A DNA stretch of 64,000 bases from Sanguinoderma infundibulare (lineage: Eukaryota; Basidiomycota; Agaricomycetes; Polyporales; Polyporaceae). The position numbers were made by a program, and so were the translations under genes. The stretch spans positions 744,001 to 808,000 of the forward strand of contig JAVLRN010000007.1 in assembly GCA_032821775.1 (NCBI GenBank), given 5' to 3'. Shown here one piece after another: positions 46,415 through 59,439 of this stretch. How positions within the stretch are numbered: the first letter of the stretch is position 1; each line of letters starts with the position of its first letter. The notes under the pieces were generated by a model. It worked only from the letters and a program-made list of their open reading frames with translations. It made no database searches and had not been told where the DNA came from.

Positions 46415-48214
46415 CTACGTGCTCGTGTGCTTGCACTTAGTTCCGGCCCTGGAACGAGATGCAGATGATGAAGGGCTGGTTGCCGGAAACCCAGCAGATG
46501 AAGAGGCAGCACCTGCTAAAGATGTGGGAGTTGACGATGATGCGGTGGGGGCTGATGACGACGCGGTGGGGGCTGACGATGACGCGGTGGGGGCTGACGA
46601 AGGGGTAGAAGCCGACGATGACGTGGGGCGAGGTTTAGCTGTCCGAGGCTTCCGAGTCTTCTTGGCAATGGCCATCGAGCGACCATCGGGGCCGGTGATG
46701 ACATCGACGGCAATGAAGGTTCCGCCACGGCGGTCGCACTTGTGGGACTGCGCATCTATCGAGGTCGAGGTCCCAGACGGCGGGTCCACAGGTGCTGGCG
46801 ACGTTGCAGGGGCCACCTCCACTGAAGAATGGCCAGATGCTTCCGCAGGGTGAGAGACGTTGAGGGTGTTGGACTCAGCGGAAGGCATGGTGGATGCCTC
46901 GACGCTGCTGGTAGCACGCTTGCGCTTCCAGGCTTCCCACTCCTCATCCGACAAGGAGCGGAAACGGGCGTGGCCGCTCTTGAACGCGCAAATGAGGGTC
47001 TCGAGCTCAGGTGCAGAGCAGATTTCTCCAGGGGGGCAAAACTTCGGCAATGGCCAGGCATCGAGAACGACGCCAATGCGCGTGGTGATGTGCACGTCAA
47101 AGTTCTTGTATGACATGCGGCCGGGATCACCACGTCTCGACGTGGCACCTGAACACTGTGGCATGAGTCATTGGAGGTGAGGGAAGGTACGAAGAACTCA
47201 CGGAGACACGACAAGATCAACCACGCGGCCTCTTTCTTCAGGTTCAAGATGTTTTGAATATAGTTGAACGCAACACCTATGTCAACACATCGTCAATGCG
47301 AAATGTGATGTCAAAGTAAACTGCAGCGCACCTTGAACACCAGAAATGCAGTACCCCTCCATCTTCTCCGCAAGGTCTTCGCCAATGTTGCCAGTCGCCA
47401 TGACAATGAAGTCCGCGATGCGGTCGCTGGACCTGAAGAGGCGCGGAAGCATGAAGTCAGTGGTGGAGGGGCGAACGTTGACCATGAAGGTCTCCACACC
47501 AGTGCGGATGTAGAGATCTCCAAGCTGCAGCGACAGATGGTTCAGGCGGCACACAAGGGGGAGGACAAAAGGGCGATGTACCAAGGTGTCGACGGTGGCC
47601 AGTGTGGCCCGAGCATCGTGGAACGCGTTGATGGGGAACGTATGCGAACTGTGTGTGTTGTTGTCTGTCCGCTCCGCCAGCTCGCGCAGCCGCTCCTCTG
47701 TTGCCTCCATCTGCTCCTCCTTGGACATTGAGTGCCACGCCGCCGCAATCTCCCTGGTCAGGTCTCCATCCGAGACTCCCAACTGCTCAACACCCTCTGG
47801 CAGGGCTGCCAAATCATAAGCCAACATTGAGGAAAACAAACAAACAAACGCACCTGCATTGCGCTTCTCAACCTCCAGGCTGAAGAACGCATTCCATCGG
47901 CTATGCTTCCGGGAGCCAGCCTTGAGACGGGTCTGATGCATAATGAGACGGTAGTAGTGGAGAGTTGTGTGGTGCCCAAGATGCTCGTGCATGGCCTCAG
48001 CCTGATCCCACATCATGCACCTCGCTTCGTCAAGCGCCGCCTTCTCGTTTTCGCGATGCTGTGCTTTAAGCCGGTTAATACTATACCTCTCCATTTCAGT
48101 TAGCTTCCGAGATACACGGCGACGATATATCTGCCGGGTCTTCCTCGGCTTACGAGTTCGTGTGGCGTAATGGTCAGGTGGGCCCAAGCCCCTCCGCAGA
48201 TGCAAACGAGCCAT
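46415..48214 (-). CDS. Transposon accessory protein with HMG-box-like segment
   Basis: Three exons within the KDZ element. The N-terminus is strongly basic (MARLHLRRGLG, TRKPRKTRQIYRRR). After helices comes SRWNAFFSLEVEKRN, then, beyond an intron, DLTREIAAAWHSMSKEEQME and ATEERLRELAE. Their spacing (an aromatic-rich helix, then W.x.M.x.EE) resembles an HMG box. A middle domain follows (INAFHDARATLATVDTLVH, GVETFMVNVRPSTTDFMLP, MEGYCISGVQG). The last part has SYKNFDVHITTRIGVVLDAW, a basic stretch, and a Ser/Ala/Pro/Thr tail with four or more repeats of SSSAPTA. Probable role: DNA binding during transposition, or a factor encoded by the element for its own regulation (inference). It lies downstream of the transposase on the same strand. 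Confidence 0.6.
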
Positions 48215-48749
48215 GACAACAACCAATTAGCACAGCAATGGCAACGAGATTAGAATCGGGACCCAGGGACCAAGAGGATCTATGAGATGCCAAGTCAAAG
48301 TGAGCCGCCACGGAGCCAACAATGATCTCGTACAGCGTAATGAGGGTGCCGCCATGAGATGCGTGTCTAACGTCGAGCGCAAAGGGACGAGAGCAGCGAT
48401 GATGGAGCAAAAAACAGCAGAGTGACACAACGACGAAGAACGAGACAATGGGGGCACCACCCTCAGCCACTGGAGCCACTAGAAGAGGGATCGGACGGGT
48501 CTGTGGGGGCGGGTGAGGGTATGGCTGAGGCCTGAGGCTTAGACACTACCGCCGCAGAGCTTAAGTACTGCAGAAATGCGCATACATAACACAATCACAT
48601 TTTCAGCCAGTATACAGGATATTCGTGCAACAAATTGGCATGAGAACATACAGCACTACCGACAGCAACGGCCACGTTGCCCGTGAGCCGACCCTGAGAG
48701 CTGACATGAGGCGAGGCACAGCGACCGATGGCGATGGACAGACCAGGCG

Positions 48750-49549
48750 TCACGGGTCAGGGGCGAGCCAGCTCGGGATAAGTCCCCACAGCTGTGTGAC
48801 CCCCCTTGTAGTCAACGAGAGGGGGGGGGTTGTCACAGTGGTGATGAACTGATACATGCCCTTGGAATAGACGTAGGCCTGCATGACGTAGAGTTGCTGG
48901 AGGTGGTCATACTCATTGGCCGCGAACCAGATGTCCATGGCAGGGCTGAGGTCGATGATGGGAACGGGGTTCGTGGCGTCAAAGAGATTCTGGGAAGGCA
49001 GGCGAATGATTTGGCGGAGGGTATCAGGGGAGAATGCGATGACTGAGTGCGCATCATCACTGCTCTCATCGTGCAAATGAACGGCTAGATAACAGATGAG
49101 TACTACGTCATCACGGAAGAGAGGACGAGCTCACCGTTGACAGCTGCTGACAGATCACCAGCGACGTCGACGGTGTTGGTTGACGATGTGTGGAGCGTGG
49201 GCCTGAAGACAGCCTTGGACTTGGCCATAGATGCAGACTGGGGCTGGTTATACAGAAGGTACCGAGTGTGCCCCGACTCCGCCCCAGGCAAGGAAGCAGC
49301 TCGCTCAAGCGTAGTGGTGGAGGGCTTGGTGGGGGGCTCGGTGGGGGAAGGCTGCGCATAAGAAGCCGACGACACAGACATGGACTGGAGGAGGGACTTC
49401 TTGGAAGGGACATTCGTTGCGAACTTGACATCTCTGATATGAGACGAAGATGGACCCTTTTCCGGGGACGCTGAACGAGGATTACTGGTCTTAACAGGAG
49501 ATGAAGAGCGAGAAGGGAAAGGGTCGGCGAAAGCAGGCGGATCAGTGGG
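48750..49549 (-). CDS. Unrecognised transposon ORF, 5' end lost at palindrome
   Basis: An open frame rich in Ser/Pro/Thr (DPFPSRSSSPVKTSNPRSAS, SKKSLLQSMSVSSASY) runs from the palindrome edge at 49549. After a GTGAGC...TATCTAG intron it continues into a folded-looking segment (AVHLHDESSDDAHSVIAFSP, IIRLPSQNLFDATNPVPIID, then a YDHLQQLYVMQAYVYSKGMY helix) and ends at 48750. The frame continues back into the 419-bp palindrome, so its true start was probably displaced or destroyed by that insertion. It could be the downstream half of the transposase transcript or a separate accessory gene. No family is recognised. Confidence 0.45.
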
Positions 49550-49968
49550 GTTAAGGCTGGGCGTAGGTCGATCTGCAGATTTTGGTCCTCGATCTTGTAG
49601 CCCCATTTCTGAGCTTTTCAATGATACTAAAACCATGTAAAATGGATAGAAACTGAGGGAGATATGAGGAAAACAATCTGGCAAAGTTTGAAGCACAATC
49701 AATCAAAACTGTGACCTAGAGGGTGACAACAATGTCACAAGTCACCTTTGATTCGGAAATTGTGAATCAAAGGTGACTTGTGACATTGTTGTCACCCTCT
49801 AGGTCACAGTTTTGATTGATTGTGCTTCAAACTTTGCCAGATTGTTTTCCTCATATCTCCCTCAGTTTCTATCCATTTTACATGGTTTTAGTATCATTGA
49901 AAAGCTCAGAAATGGGGCTACAAGATCGAGGACCAAAATCTGCAGATCGACCTACGCCCAGCCTTAAC
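49550..49968. repeat. 419-bp near-perfect palindrome (foldback/MITE-like)
   Basis: The sequence is self-complementary about an axis at 49759, with an approximately 11-nt loop (around 49754-49764) and arms of about 204 bp. I saw no mismatch reading the arms against each other. Both ends are TTAAGGCTGGGCG and its complement. The palindromic TTAA could be a target duplication of the piggyBac type, but TTAA is self-complementary, so this cannot be told from sequence. The insertion separates the transposase 3' end from the frame at 49549. Confidence 0.85.
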
Positions 49969-52900
49969 GGTAACCTGGGCCTAACATTAGATCACGAAGA
50001 TAACACGCACGGCAGAAGTCGTACTCACCTGTGCCGGCCAGATTCATCTTGTGCAGCTCAAAAAGCTGCTGTACTACAAGGCGTTGCAAGTTCCGCAACG
50101 CGTCTTGGTACTTGCACGTGGCCATGTACTGCTCCGTCTTGATGTACTCCGGACTCTTCGGTGTCCACGGCTCGGAGAGCTGGAGGTGAATCTCGATTTC
50201 GGCGATGTGAATCTCGAGCGTTTGAGCCCGTCGATCGAGGTGTCTCCACACGGTCTTGACCTTACGCGTCCGGGACAAGTCAGCGGCATACTCCGTCGGA
50301 CCATGCTCGGGCGGCAAAAAGGTGTAGTTCTTGCGTGCAGTCGCTAGGAACGACTGCGTTGCCGCCGAGAGCTGGTCCCTGGAAACAGATCATCAGTAAC
50401 GTCTGACAGAGAGCTGGCAATCACAGACTTGCCTGATCGCCTTCAACTCCTGCATTGCCTCAACATAGGCAACAGCATGGAGATCCCAGTCATCCTCCTC
50501 ACCCAAGGATGCGAGATACATATGCTCAGCCTCCGCGAAATTCTGAAGGTCTTGTGGGGTGAGATTCATTGTGCGCATGGCCTCTGACAGATGAAGGCTG
50601 TCCTCCGAAATGATGTGCTGCGCTTGGCGGTAATTGTCGTAAAGGAGCTTGCCGAGGTTCTGATACTGTTTGTCATCCCAGTGCTGAAAATAGACATTGA
50701 TAAGTAAACGGCGGCGATAGGCGGTTGCATAGCGCAGGATGGGGGCAAGCTTATTGGACCCGCTGAAGATCCACTCCATCGTTTCGAGGTCTTCCAGACC
50801 CATACCATCAATCATGTTGGGATGGAAAAGGACTTGGCAGGAGTACTCATGGGAGTACCTGTGGAACGCGCCGACACAAAGCCGCGCCTGGAGCTTCTCG
50901 AACGCCGGGCCCACCTTAGGACTACACTGAGCAGTGCCCTCAAAAGAGCATCCAACGTCATACCCGCCCATGGTGCGCTCCTTGAAGACCTGGAGGATCT
51001 TGTGAACCGTCGCCAGTGGGTACTTCGCTCTGAAAATGACAGTCAGCAATAATACGAAAAGGAACGTCTAGACCTCTCACAGTTTGCCGCTGCGGATCAT
51101 ATCAATGATCCACAAGACTAGTCCATGCGGACAGGCACTTGCAAACAGACCGTTCTCATCAAAAATATCCCACGACCGCTTCTTCTCGTCTGCCTGGGCT
51201 GCCTTCCAGTTATGCGTACACGACTTCCTACCGCCCAGGCATCCATCTGTCGGATCGCCCTTGACAAGTCCATCAACAGGCGCAGCAGTTCCCATCGCCA
51301 AGGATGAAGCGGCGGGTGTGGCAGGGGCGTCAGCAGACTCGGGCATGGGGTCCACAAGCTGTGGTGAGAGCGCTGTGTGAGCTGCGGCGTAAGCATCAGC
51401 AAGTGTGACATCCTGATCCGAGAGCGATGGATGAGCTGAGCTAGACGCCACAGGGACCCCCTCCACGCCGCCAGTGGAGTGTGCAGACTCCTCGCCATCA
51501 CCATCCATATTACCAGCCTGAGCAGCACGTTTAATGCGGACCTCGTTGGCAAACTCTTCAACGTAGGACTGGGGGAGGAAGTAGTCACTGTCACCGAGGA
51601 CGCGATCGTCGCCCACACGGCGGCTGCCACGCGACCGCATGCGCTTCAACGAGCTGTTCCCATCCATGCAATATATTCACCGGAACAGCTGCAGCGGCTC
51701 GCCATGCAACTAAGCAAGATGTAGTCAAGCTCTGTGCCGACGATGCGAAAGATGTGTAATGCTAACTTACCTCATAACCACATGCAGGGCATCCGTAGAG
51801 CACACGCCAATCAGGCGTATCCCTCCTGAGAGCACCGACGATGTCCTTCTTGACTGCATGAATGATATTGAGGTAGATATTGAAGGCGTCAGACAGTGCA
51901 TTGCACACCCCCCGATCATAAGATACCTACCAAATAGAATTAGCAGAACGACATAAAACAAATCGTATCGTAAACGCACGCAATACTGATAGCATATGAC
52001 CTTAGCAAAAGCTTCAACACTAAATGATGCATTGAACAGCCGGATTGTCCAGAACAGCTCGAGTGTGTAGAAAGATATGGTGGTGGTGGGGTGTACAGGG
52101 GCAGATGGGAGGTAACCGTTGAGGATAAGAGCCTCCGCGGGAGACAACGCGTCGTAATACTTGATTGTAGCGCGGCGTTCAAGGGCCTTGAGATCCAAGA
52201 CGTTGATCTCGAATGGCTCCTCTTTGATGGGAGGAGGAGGAGGCAGCGGTGGTGGGGGTGGCAGAGGAAGATCGACAGGAGAGGGAGGCGGCGGAGAAGG
52301 TGGGGGCGGTGGGGAAGGAGAGTGGACAGGGTCTTGATCCTCGCCGTTAGTTGACGCAGATGCGTCAGTTGACAGCGGGGTAGGCTGTGGAGGCATTGCA
52401 CGCTGGGGGAGATCTGGAGGCGATGGGTAACGCCATCGCATGAACGCCTTCACTAGACGAGGCATCACAGCCTTCCAGTGAGCATCCTGATGAAGGACTC
52501 GGTCGTGCCAGGTTCGCTTGTCATGATACATGTGGTATCGATGGCTGGGAGTTGCAGGGAAGCGGAGAAGAGGGGAGGAATGAGGAGAACAGCAGCGCTG
52601 CAACTGTATCACGGCATACCATATGCCAAGCAAGTCCTGCACGTTGATCTCGGTTGCCTGGTCTCCTTCATCCTCCTCAACTGTCTCATAGCCAGACTCA
52701 TCGCCTCCGTCACATAAGGGATCGACGTCCATGGGTTGCAGGTCAGAAAGGGGGTCAGGGTCGGAGCTCGGTGCCCCTTGCTTCTTCATAGTGTTCAATG
52801 CATCAACGCTCCGTTGATCAAGGCCTACGTTCGATACGTAGTTAGAAAGGCAGACTAATTGAAATTTATAGAAAGCTTACCTATGAGCTCCTGGTCAAAC

Positions 52901-53055
52901 CTTTGACATCTCTTATCCGTCTCCTCGTGAATCGCTTTCTTGCGGAGGGTTTTGGAGGTGAACTTGATGGGGCCGTCAGCGGTTCTGATGGGATATGGTG
53001 CGGAGCTTTTCACGCGAACAGCGCGCCTGATACCACGGCCCATAAAACGTCGCAA
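49964..53055 (-). pseudogene. KDZ-class transposase, one in-frame stop
   Basis: Several exons of a large KDZ (Kyakuja-Dileera-Zisupton) transposase. The start region MRRFMGRGIRRAVRVKSSAP leads, across an intron, to acidic and Pro-rich linkers. Then come EINVLDLKALERRATIKYYD, YDRGVCNALSDAFNIYLNII and YGCPACGYE. Catalytic core: IYCMDGNSSLKRM (first Asp), NWKAAQADEKKRSWDIFDEN, YDVGCSF (second acidic site), AFHRYSHEYSCQV, GMGLEDLETMEWIF (Glu), and the C-terminal helices EPWTPKSPEY and LQRLVVQQLFELHKMNLAGTG. TGA at 51677-51679 interrupts just before IYCMDGN. No splice pair removes it, and it replaces a position that is Arg in relatives as I recall them. The final exon appears cut by the 419-bp palindrome. 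Known role: DDE-type cut-and-paste transposition. Confidence 0.85.
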
Positions 53056-53265
53056 ACGGTGGGGAGCAGGGACCTAGCAAAGACGAAGGGATGGGAAATT
53101 CATGGGCAGAGGAAACAAGAGGAGAGCGCACACAGGCGCGCACACAGCATTGCCTCGCGTCCATCGAGATGTGGGATCGAGACCCGGAACCCATGGGCCG
53201 GGACGCAAAGAGGGAGTTTGCTGAGGACCCGCGATGCTCAATATGCTTTTGATAGTGTTAGTACT

Positions 53266-53350
53266 ACAAGTTGCCATGGCGTAATGGTTTACTCATCTTC
53301 TTGAGCGCTGCCCGCGCTCATGAAGCCCTGGATTCGATTCCCAGCACAGT
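53266..53350 (+). repeat. tRNA-like segment with pol III A and B boxes
   Basis: TGGCGTAATGG resembles an A box and GGATTCGATTCC is a near-perfect B box, about 55 bp apart, as in tRNA genes or tRNA-derived SINEs. Acceptor and anticodon stems do not fold convincingly by eye, so it is not called a functional tRNA. Confidence 0.4.
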
Positions 53351-53549
53351 GGTTCTCGTGCAAGAGACGCATTTTTCACTCCCTATGCGACTTACTCTAC
53401 TAAAGGCGCAAACTACTTTTGTCATTCTTGATGAGTATCTGGAAGTGATGAGGTGCGCGATACTCAATGCCCGCGGTTGGCGCTGACTGCGGTCGCGAAC
53501 ACTCAAAGTGTAGGTATTCAGTCATATGGATACATCGCTAGTGGTACTC

Positions 53550-53720
53550 ATCCAACCTAGGGATGCATCCGTACTACGGATGATAGATGCATCCATTTTA
53601 CACGACTTACCATGCAGAATGGATGCATCCATTCTGCTCAAATGATCATGTATAACAGATGCATCCATTATACTCGAATTATCGTGTATAATGGATGCAT
53701 CCTGACTTGCACACAGGGTG
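53550..53720. repeat. Cluster of GGATGCATCC palindromes
   Basis: Five or six copies of the self-complementary GGATGCATCC (some with one change) occur in 170 bp, each flanked by short imperfect inverted repeats such as ATTCTG...CAGAAT. More copies lie at both outer ends of the 2.1-kb palindrome (about 53.77 and 55.86-55.91 kb). Confidence 0.6.
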
Positions 53721-53848
53721 GCGTGACCATCGGACGTGAGAACCACCGTCGGGAGAGCAGAGTCACTTCACCCAATGCATCCATGCACATTACGGATGCA
53801 TTCTGTGATAGCCGCCCATCCAACAGCCAAATGTCTGAACAAAAGCAC

Positions 53849-53918
53849 TCACCAGGATTTGAACCGCCGACCTCCAGCAACCCAGTAAGCACATGAGCCA
53901 ATTTGACCACTGAACTAA
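53849..53918 (-). repeat. tRNA-like segment, left palindrome arm
   Basis: Mirror copy of 55741-55810. Read on the minus strand it has TTAGTTCAGTGA (A-box-like) and GGTTCAAATCC (B box). See the right-arm entry. Confidence 0.4.
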
Positions 53919-55740
53919 CATGCCTTTTCCACTTATTTTAAGTAATCAATCTATATAGTGAAAGTCAGCCGCCCAACCCTTCGGCCGTGTTCCTTTCCAA
54001 TAGGGAAGGTCCCTATTAAGCATATGTTCTTGGAGCTGTTCTGAGGTCAATACTAATCCGATTTTGTTCGTTTTAGGCTTGTTTTGTTCGTGCTTTTAAG
54101 GTAGTTTCAACGCGTCCAACAGTATATTATTAGGTGAGCTATTGACTGCTCTATCAGGCATACAATGGTCGCCTCAAGCAGGTAAAGAATGATGTATATC
54201 TCTATCGATTCTCCACGTATCTATTCGTGCAATGGCTCGTTGGAACCGAGTTACGAACGCGGTTCCAACGAGCCCTTGAACGTATGAATCCGTCCATCCG
54301 TTGCTGAGATATGCTGACCCTCTCCTCCTGCCAGGAGGACAGGTTGCCATATCTCAGGATTGAGACCTCTGATTTGCGTCAGTTTTGTTGCTAACAATAT
54401 CTACATGTCACCAGTGCATGGTAACCTCTATTTTCCGCCGCTGCATTCCCTGTATACATTTCAGAAAGGTGAGTCCTGTCCCCTGGCGCTTACCCCATTT
54501 TCACCAAGATATCTCTGTCCCACATTGCATCCCCTCAGATTTCTATGCCTCATCGGAAAGCTGCGATTCAGGGCTTTCCAACGAGCCCCATATCGCCTAT
54601 GTACAATAGCTATAACAGCCGAAATTCATGTCCCTTTCTCCTCCCCCCTGTGTGCTTAAAGTTTTGCATACAAGTCGCCCAAATGCCCGCAAATCGTCAT
54701 GTATTATACCTCGTTTGAATCAGACAATATATGGCTTTCAAACAAGCCCAAAAAGACCAAAATCCACCTGGAACTCCCAAAGATGCAGATTTCAGAACCC
54801 GGGAGCTAGCCTAAGGCAGCCATCATGCAGTGCAATGTTACATGGACAGTCGCCATCTGGGTTCTGAAATCTGCATCTTTGGGAGTTCCAGGTGGATTTT
54901 GGTCTTTTTGGGCTTGTTTGAAAGCCATATATTGTCTGATTCAAACGAGGTATAATACATGACGATTTGCGGGCATTTGGGCGACTTGTATGCAAAACTT
55001 TAAGCACACAGGGGGGAGGAGAAAGGGACATGAATTTCGGCTGTTATAGCTATTGTACATAGGCGATATGGGGCTCGTTGGAAAGCCCTGAATCGCAGCT
55101 TTCCGATGAGGCATAGAAATCTGAGGGGATGCAATGTGGGACAGAGATATCTTGGTGAAAATGGGGTAAGCGCCAGGGGACAGGACTCACCTTTCTGAAA
55201 TGTATACAGGGAATGCAGCGGCGGAAAATAGAGGTTACCATGCACTGGTGACATGTAGATATTGTTAGCAACAAAACTGACGCAAATCAGAGGTCTCAAT
55301 CCTGAGATATGGCAACCTGTCCTCCTGGCAGGAGGAGAGGGTCAGCATATCTCAGCAACGGATGGACGGATTCATACGTTCAAGGGCTCGTTGGAACCGC
55401 GTTCGTAACTCGGTTCCAACGAGCCATTGCACGAATAGATACGTGGAGAATCGATAGAGATATACATCATTCTTTACCTGCTTGAGGCGACCATTGTATG
55501 CCTGATAGAGCAGTCAATAGCTCACCTAATAATATACTGTTGGACGCGTTGAAACTACCTTAAAAGCACGAACAAAACAAGCCTAAAACGAACAAAATCG
55601 GATTAGTATTGACCTCAGAACAGCTCCAAGAACATATGCTTAATAGGGACCTTCCCTATTGGAAAGGAACACGGCCGAAGGGTTGGGCGGCTGACTTTCA
55701 CTATATAGATTGATTACTTAAAATAAGTGGAAAAGGCATG

Positions 55741-55810
55741 TTAGTTCAGTGATCAAATTGGCTCATGTGCTTACTGGGTTGCTGGAGGTCGGCGGTTCAA
55801 ATCCTGGTGA
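55741..55810 (+). repeat. tRNA-like segment, right palindrome arm
   Basis: TTAGTTCAGTGA resembles a D-arm/A box and GGCGGTTCAAATCCTGG is a T-arm with a consensus B box 50 bp later. The acceptor stem does not pair well, so this looks tRNA-derived (SINE head) rather than a working tRNA gene. Confidence 0.45.
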
Positions 55811-56074
55811 GTGCTTTTGTTCAGACATTTGGCTGTTGGATGGGCGGCTATCACAGAATGCATCCGTAATGTGCACAGATGCATCTGTAATGCTACGGAT
55901 GCATCCCACAGTTGAATGAGCACCGTGTGGGATGCTTCTGAGTGACTGAAGCTGCTCTCAAAGTGCCGCCAGGGAGGGCGGAGTGGCCTGTAGTGGCTTA
56001 ACATATGGATAAATGTATGTAATATAAATACATATGTAACTATAATTCACAAAAGAACGGAACGAAACGGTGAA

Positions 56075-58560
<2,486 letters not shown>

Positions 58561-58654
58561 TCTGACAACAAGAAGAAGAGACAGAAGGTCAGTCCTGCCG
58601 ACTCAGACAAATCTGTTGGAAAATGTTCTGTTATAATGATTGCGTTTGCCAAGA

Positions 58655-58825
58655 ACACGAAAGGAGACACCAAATCTGTTGACAACATTACCGCAACTAT
58701 GGATGATCTTCAACTTGATCGCAGGACGCTGAGTGGTAAAGACGAAAGTAGACGTCAAATTTGTTGACAATATTACCGAACCTATAGGTCACCTTCAACC
58801 CGATCGCAGGACGCTGAGTGGTTAG
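58655..58825 (+). repeat. Two tandem copies of an ~83-bp unit
   Basis: The stretch GACACCAAATCTGTTGACAA...CGCAGGACGCTGAGTGG occurs at about 58668-58735, and again with scattered substitutions at about 58753-58821. It follows the helicase fragment's basic C-terminal tail. Probably a local duplication. Confidence 0.6.
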
Positions 58826-59439
58826 CTGGTCATTGAACATTTACTATCAACCGTGTCCTTGTATCCAACAAATCAGTGCATGCTGAACTCACACATTGGT
58901 TAGGGGACCGTTGAGGATAGAGATCCATTCAAACTGACCAATTTCAAGATCTTGCCAATACTGACATGGAAGTACCGGCGTGTCGCACGTCACACGAAAA
59001 CAAGTCTGTTTGAATATTGTATATTTTTAGGAGCATAGAACAGGTGCAACAGCGAGTCTCTGCCCATTCAAGGGAGGGCGTGGGGTAAAACCTAGCCTTC
59101 CTTGGGTCGTCGTAGATAACGTACGTCCGCCCTGCCTTTGTGGCTGGAAGTGCAGGAGTGTCGCTGCCGGTTGCCCCAGCAGCAACCAAAACTCCCCCCG
59201 GGACGCGAGTCCCACCAACGCCCGAGACTCGCTGCGCGTGCCTGTTCCGTAAGTAAAGAAACTACAGCCACGACCCACGGCAAATGCGATACACCGAACA
59301 TAGAGCAATGAGCCGAAAATGCACGTGAAGAACACACACATGTTACCAAGAACAGCAGGACGAGCAAGAACCACACACGACGTAATCCCAGGGAAGGTTT
59401 TGACCAACTTGTCGCGTGGTACGCCTTGAATGTAAGCTT
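58826..59439. other. No gene supported
   Basis: Minus-strand open frames around 59.03-59.50 kb have some hydrophobic stretches but no recognisable domain. They continue into the diverged tandem array. Confidence 0.35.

Larger units (their letters stand above)
53784..55875. repeat. ~2.1-kb giant palindrome with 58-nt spacer
   Basis: Two arms of about 1,017 bp (53784-54800 and 54859-55875) are reverse complements about an axis at 54829.5. Almost every base matches; one visible difference is C versus T near 53902/55757. The unpaired centre is 54801-54858. No protein is recognised in the arms: identical open frames in both arms (for example 54360-54659 and 55000-55299) are a consequence of the symmetry. 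Outer ends contain GGATGCATCC-type repeats and a tRNA-like stretch. It is either a foldback element nested in the KDZ transposon or a recent inverted duplication. Confidence 0.85.

Noticed and set aside
49103..50142. Open frames starting MIVLQTLPDC on both strands
   Set aside because: Their first 50 residues come from the 419-bp palindrome, so the duplicate start is an artefact of symmetry.
54360..55299. Identical proteins encoded on opposite strands
   Set aside because: They are mirror images forced by the 2.1-kb palindrome, with no domain or codon bias; not genes.
53266..55810. Functional tRNA genes
   Set aside because: A and B boxes are present but acceptor and anticodon stems do not pair by eye; called tRNA-like only.
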